Shown here piece after piece: positions 3,615 through 5,699 of a stretch of 5,699 nucleotides of DNA (position 1 is its first letter; every line of letters starts with the position of its first letter). Under the pieces are notes generated by a model that was given only the letters and a program-made list of their open reading frames with translations, had not been told where the DNA came from and did no database searches. Source of the DNA: Desulfobacula sp. (GTDB taxonomy: Bacteria; Desulfobacterota; Desulfobacteria; Desulfobacterales; Desulfobacteraceae); contig JAQICW010000010.1 of the NCBI GenBank assembly GCA_027858355.1, positions 1 to 5,699 on the forward strand, read 5' to 3'. A program made the position numbers and the translations under genes.

Positions 3615-5699
3615 TATTTCATCTTTTGTAACGATAAATATTTCCCTCTTTTACCGCGAAGGTATACAACAGTTTTATTCGAGTCTTGGTCTAAATTATT
3701 TCAGAAGCACTATGATAAACTCAAGATTGATGAAGATGGAATCAATTTTAAAATTAGCACTAAAGTCTACAAGTTTTTTAAGAAACGGATAATGACTGAT
3801 TCACTTTTTCCTGTAGCGAGTGCTGTTACTGAAGACATTAAGCCTCATTCATTGATTTATGATTTCATTTTTGTATCAAAAGATAGACTTCTTTTAGTGA
3901 AGCTCCTACCTCCATTTTATTCAAGTGATCAAATTGAACAATGGTTGGAAAGGAATTTGTGGCTATATGAGGAATCATTAAAATTAATTAATAAGAATCC
4001 TGTCACTTTAGCCCTTCATTTAGAAAAACAAAATATACAATTCTATAATAGTGAAGACGGCAAAGAATTAACCCCAAATCTTATATTTGTAATACCTCAA
4101 GTCTCAACATCAATATACGGAGTCAAATTCAAAAAATCAATTCCTGGAAAGGTGATCTTTCTGGACAGTTTTCTTGGAATGGTTGATGAGATTGAAAATG
4201 TCGATGACTTTTCCAATTTTAGTGACTATGAAGATGAAAATAAAAACATAATGGGACCATATTTTAGTACAATGGATCTATATGGTTCATTTAATGATTC
4301 AGATGGTATCTTGATAGAAGGCGCCCTTAATCCAACGATGGTTTCTATAGATCCTCACTGGGGTACAAGCAAAAGATATAATACGCTAAAAGATTTTTGG
4401 GCATTATTCCCAACAATTGGCTATTTTGATGATCCAAGATCTTGGAAGGTTAAGAAAGAGACTGAGAACAGGATAAGGTTAGTTGCAAGGAGTTATTTAG
4501 GAACTACCATATACAGCAATAAAGAGGGAAAACATATATTTTTGACATCGCCGTTTAGTAAACTGAGCTATGAAGTAGGCCGGATGGCTAGCTTATTGAT
4601 GGAATGTTTAGAGGATTCCCTCCAGCGTCGGATTGAAATTGCAAGAGAACACACCTTTTTTAGTCAAGATACTTATAACCGTATTGACATACTCTTTTTC
4701 CCCATATCTTTAGTAAAAGAAAATTCCAAATTTGAGCATTTAAAACATCTTAAATTAAATGAAGATGTTTGGACTTCTGATGCACAATTAATCAAACACA
4801 ACCATCTTGGAATTAGGATTGTTTTTGATGATTCGAAAATGCCTAAGTTGTTTGAATCTGTAAAAGACAGGACAATAGAAATGAATATCTGCCTTGAATT
4901 CATGAAGAGGATTGATTCATTTTATCCTGATGAAAAATTTTCAGAAATAATTCATAAGATTGAACAAACAAAAAATGGCTTGCCACGTTTCAAGATGTTT
5001 AGTCAGAAGAAAGAAGCAGCTTTCCCTGATTTCGTAAGTGTACATAAACCAAAAACAACGCATTTTAAAAAAGCAAGAAAGCATATTGCTGAAATATGCA
5101 AATCAGCAGGGTTTGTTGAAGGCAAATATGACCTTGAAGATGCGAAACTTAAAATTAATAAGCTAAAAAGCAAAGTAATAGATGCGATAGATTCTGAGGT
5201 TGGAAAATACCGCTATGAGGATTCGATAAAATTCCTTCTAACTCGAATAGGAGCATTATTACACGAAAATTTTCGTAATGAGACAAAAACAGAGCATGCA
5301 GTGACTCATGAAATTGATTATGATCCCAATAAAAGGTTTGCAGAACAACACGAGAAATTTATACGAGAGCACCGGAATTTTAGGTATTTAATTGAAAAAT
5401 TTGTTCAAATTAGGCCAGAAGGTAAGGATAGGTTAGGCAAAGATGGTTTTATGTATTTGGCTGCTTTGGTAGATTGGATAATCACGTTTTACACGTCAAG
5501 TGATTCCATACATTATGGTCTACACCCAGTAGGTATGAATGTTACTAATGATTATTTAGTTGACGTAGAATTAGATAAAAATTTTAAAGAAATGGAAGAT
5601 ATTTACGGTGAATTAATAGCAAAGATTCGACTTGGAGTGATTGGTAACCCTGACGACAAGATTGATACAGGATTTCAAACGAACCAATTGATTGAAAAA
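3615..5699 (+). CDS. Continuation of the large unknown protein, open at the window edge
   Basis: Frame-matched to the segment before the TAA, this stretch is open for 695 codons and runs off the window, far longer than chance in such AT-rich DNA. The first in-frame ATG is 3792 (start MTDSLFPVAS), but it has no good Shine-Dalgarno and the 59 codons before it are already protein-like (RRYTTVLFESW, KVYKFFKKRI), so it is more likely an internal Met than a true start. Numbered from 2835, features include an acidic segment near 455-475 (DEIENVDDFSNFSDYEDE), a lysine-rich probable coiled coil near 770-792, and a conserved-looking end region with REHRNFRYLIEKF and SSDSIHYGLHP (888-898). No ATPase Walker motif, protease triad, helicase motif or transmembrane run is evident. 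The family is not recognised. If the TAA is real the gene is a pseudogene or is expressed as pieces. Confidence 0.75.

Noticed and set aside
3595..3792. A 65-codon frame starting inside the end of the 259-codon segment
   Set aside because: It is in another frame from the long continuous one, lacks a ribosome site and looks like a shadow of it.
3876..3905. A PD-(D/E)XK-like nuclease signature (DFIFVSKDRLLLVK)
   Set aside because: The strand ends in LLLVK with no acidic residue at the expected E-x-K position, so the catalytic motif is not present as read.
4673..4903. A 76-codon frame on the minus strand
   Set aside because: It lies wholly inside the long + strand frame, has no ribosome site or motif, and is a reverse-strand shadow.

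Overview
The window looks like part of a bacterial integron-type cassette array, with a group II intron at its left edge. The genes all read on the + strand, each behind a Shine-Dalgarno site. Two near-identical attC-like imperfect inverted repeats separate the genes, and base composition drifts visibly from gene to gene (mixed in the intron and first gene, clearly AT-rich in the last). No taxonomic marker is visible. A proteobacterium or similar environmental bacterium with a chromosomal integron is an inference only; no integrase or attI lies in the window.

Layout. 1-86: 5' flank with several small hairpins and possibly the last codons of an upstream gene. 87 to about 789: a group II intron ribozyme without a maturase gene, with a GTGTG start, a textbook domain V (712-745) and a domain VI with a bulged A (749-783). 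790-1069: an intergenic stretch with a start-less open frame (851-1060) and a short CTCAAC/GTTGAG hairpin. 1070-1795: a spermidine-synthase-like SAM-fold protein. 1831-1881: attC-like site 1. 1889-2683: a 4Fe-4S uracil-DNA-glycosylase-superfamily protein with a TTG start. 2737-2787: attC-like site 2. 2835 to the window end: one very long reading frame of 955 codons, still open at the edge, interrupted only by a single in-frame TAA at 3612-3614.

The main observation is that the last 2.9 kb is not a 259-residue gene followed by empty sequence. The same frame resumes directly after the TAA and stays open for 695 more codons. This points to a large unrecognised protein carrying a nonsense mutation, a sequencing error or, less likely, a read-through stop. 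The DNA-glycosylase-like gene next to it, in a mobile cassette, fits the general picture of accessory or defence-type cargo, but no defence function is shown by the sequence. Cassette genes normally act independently; apart from their shared array nothing here shows that the three proteins work in one pathway.
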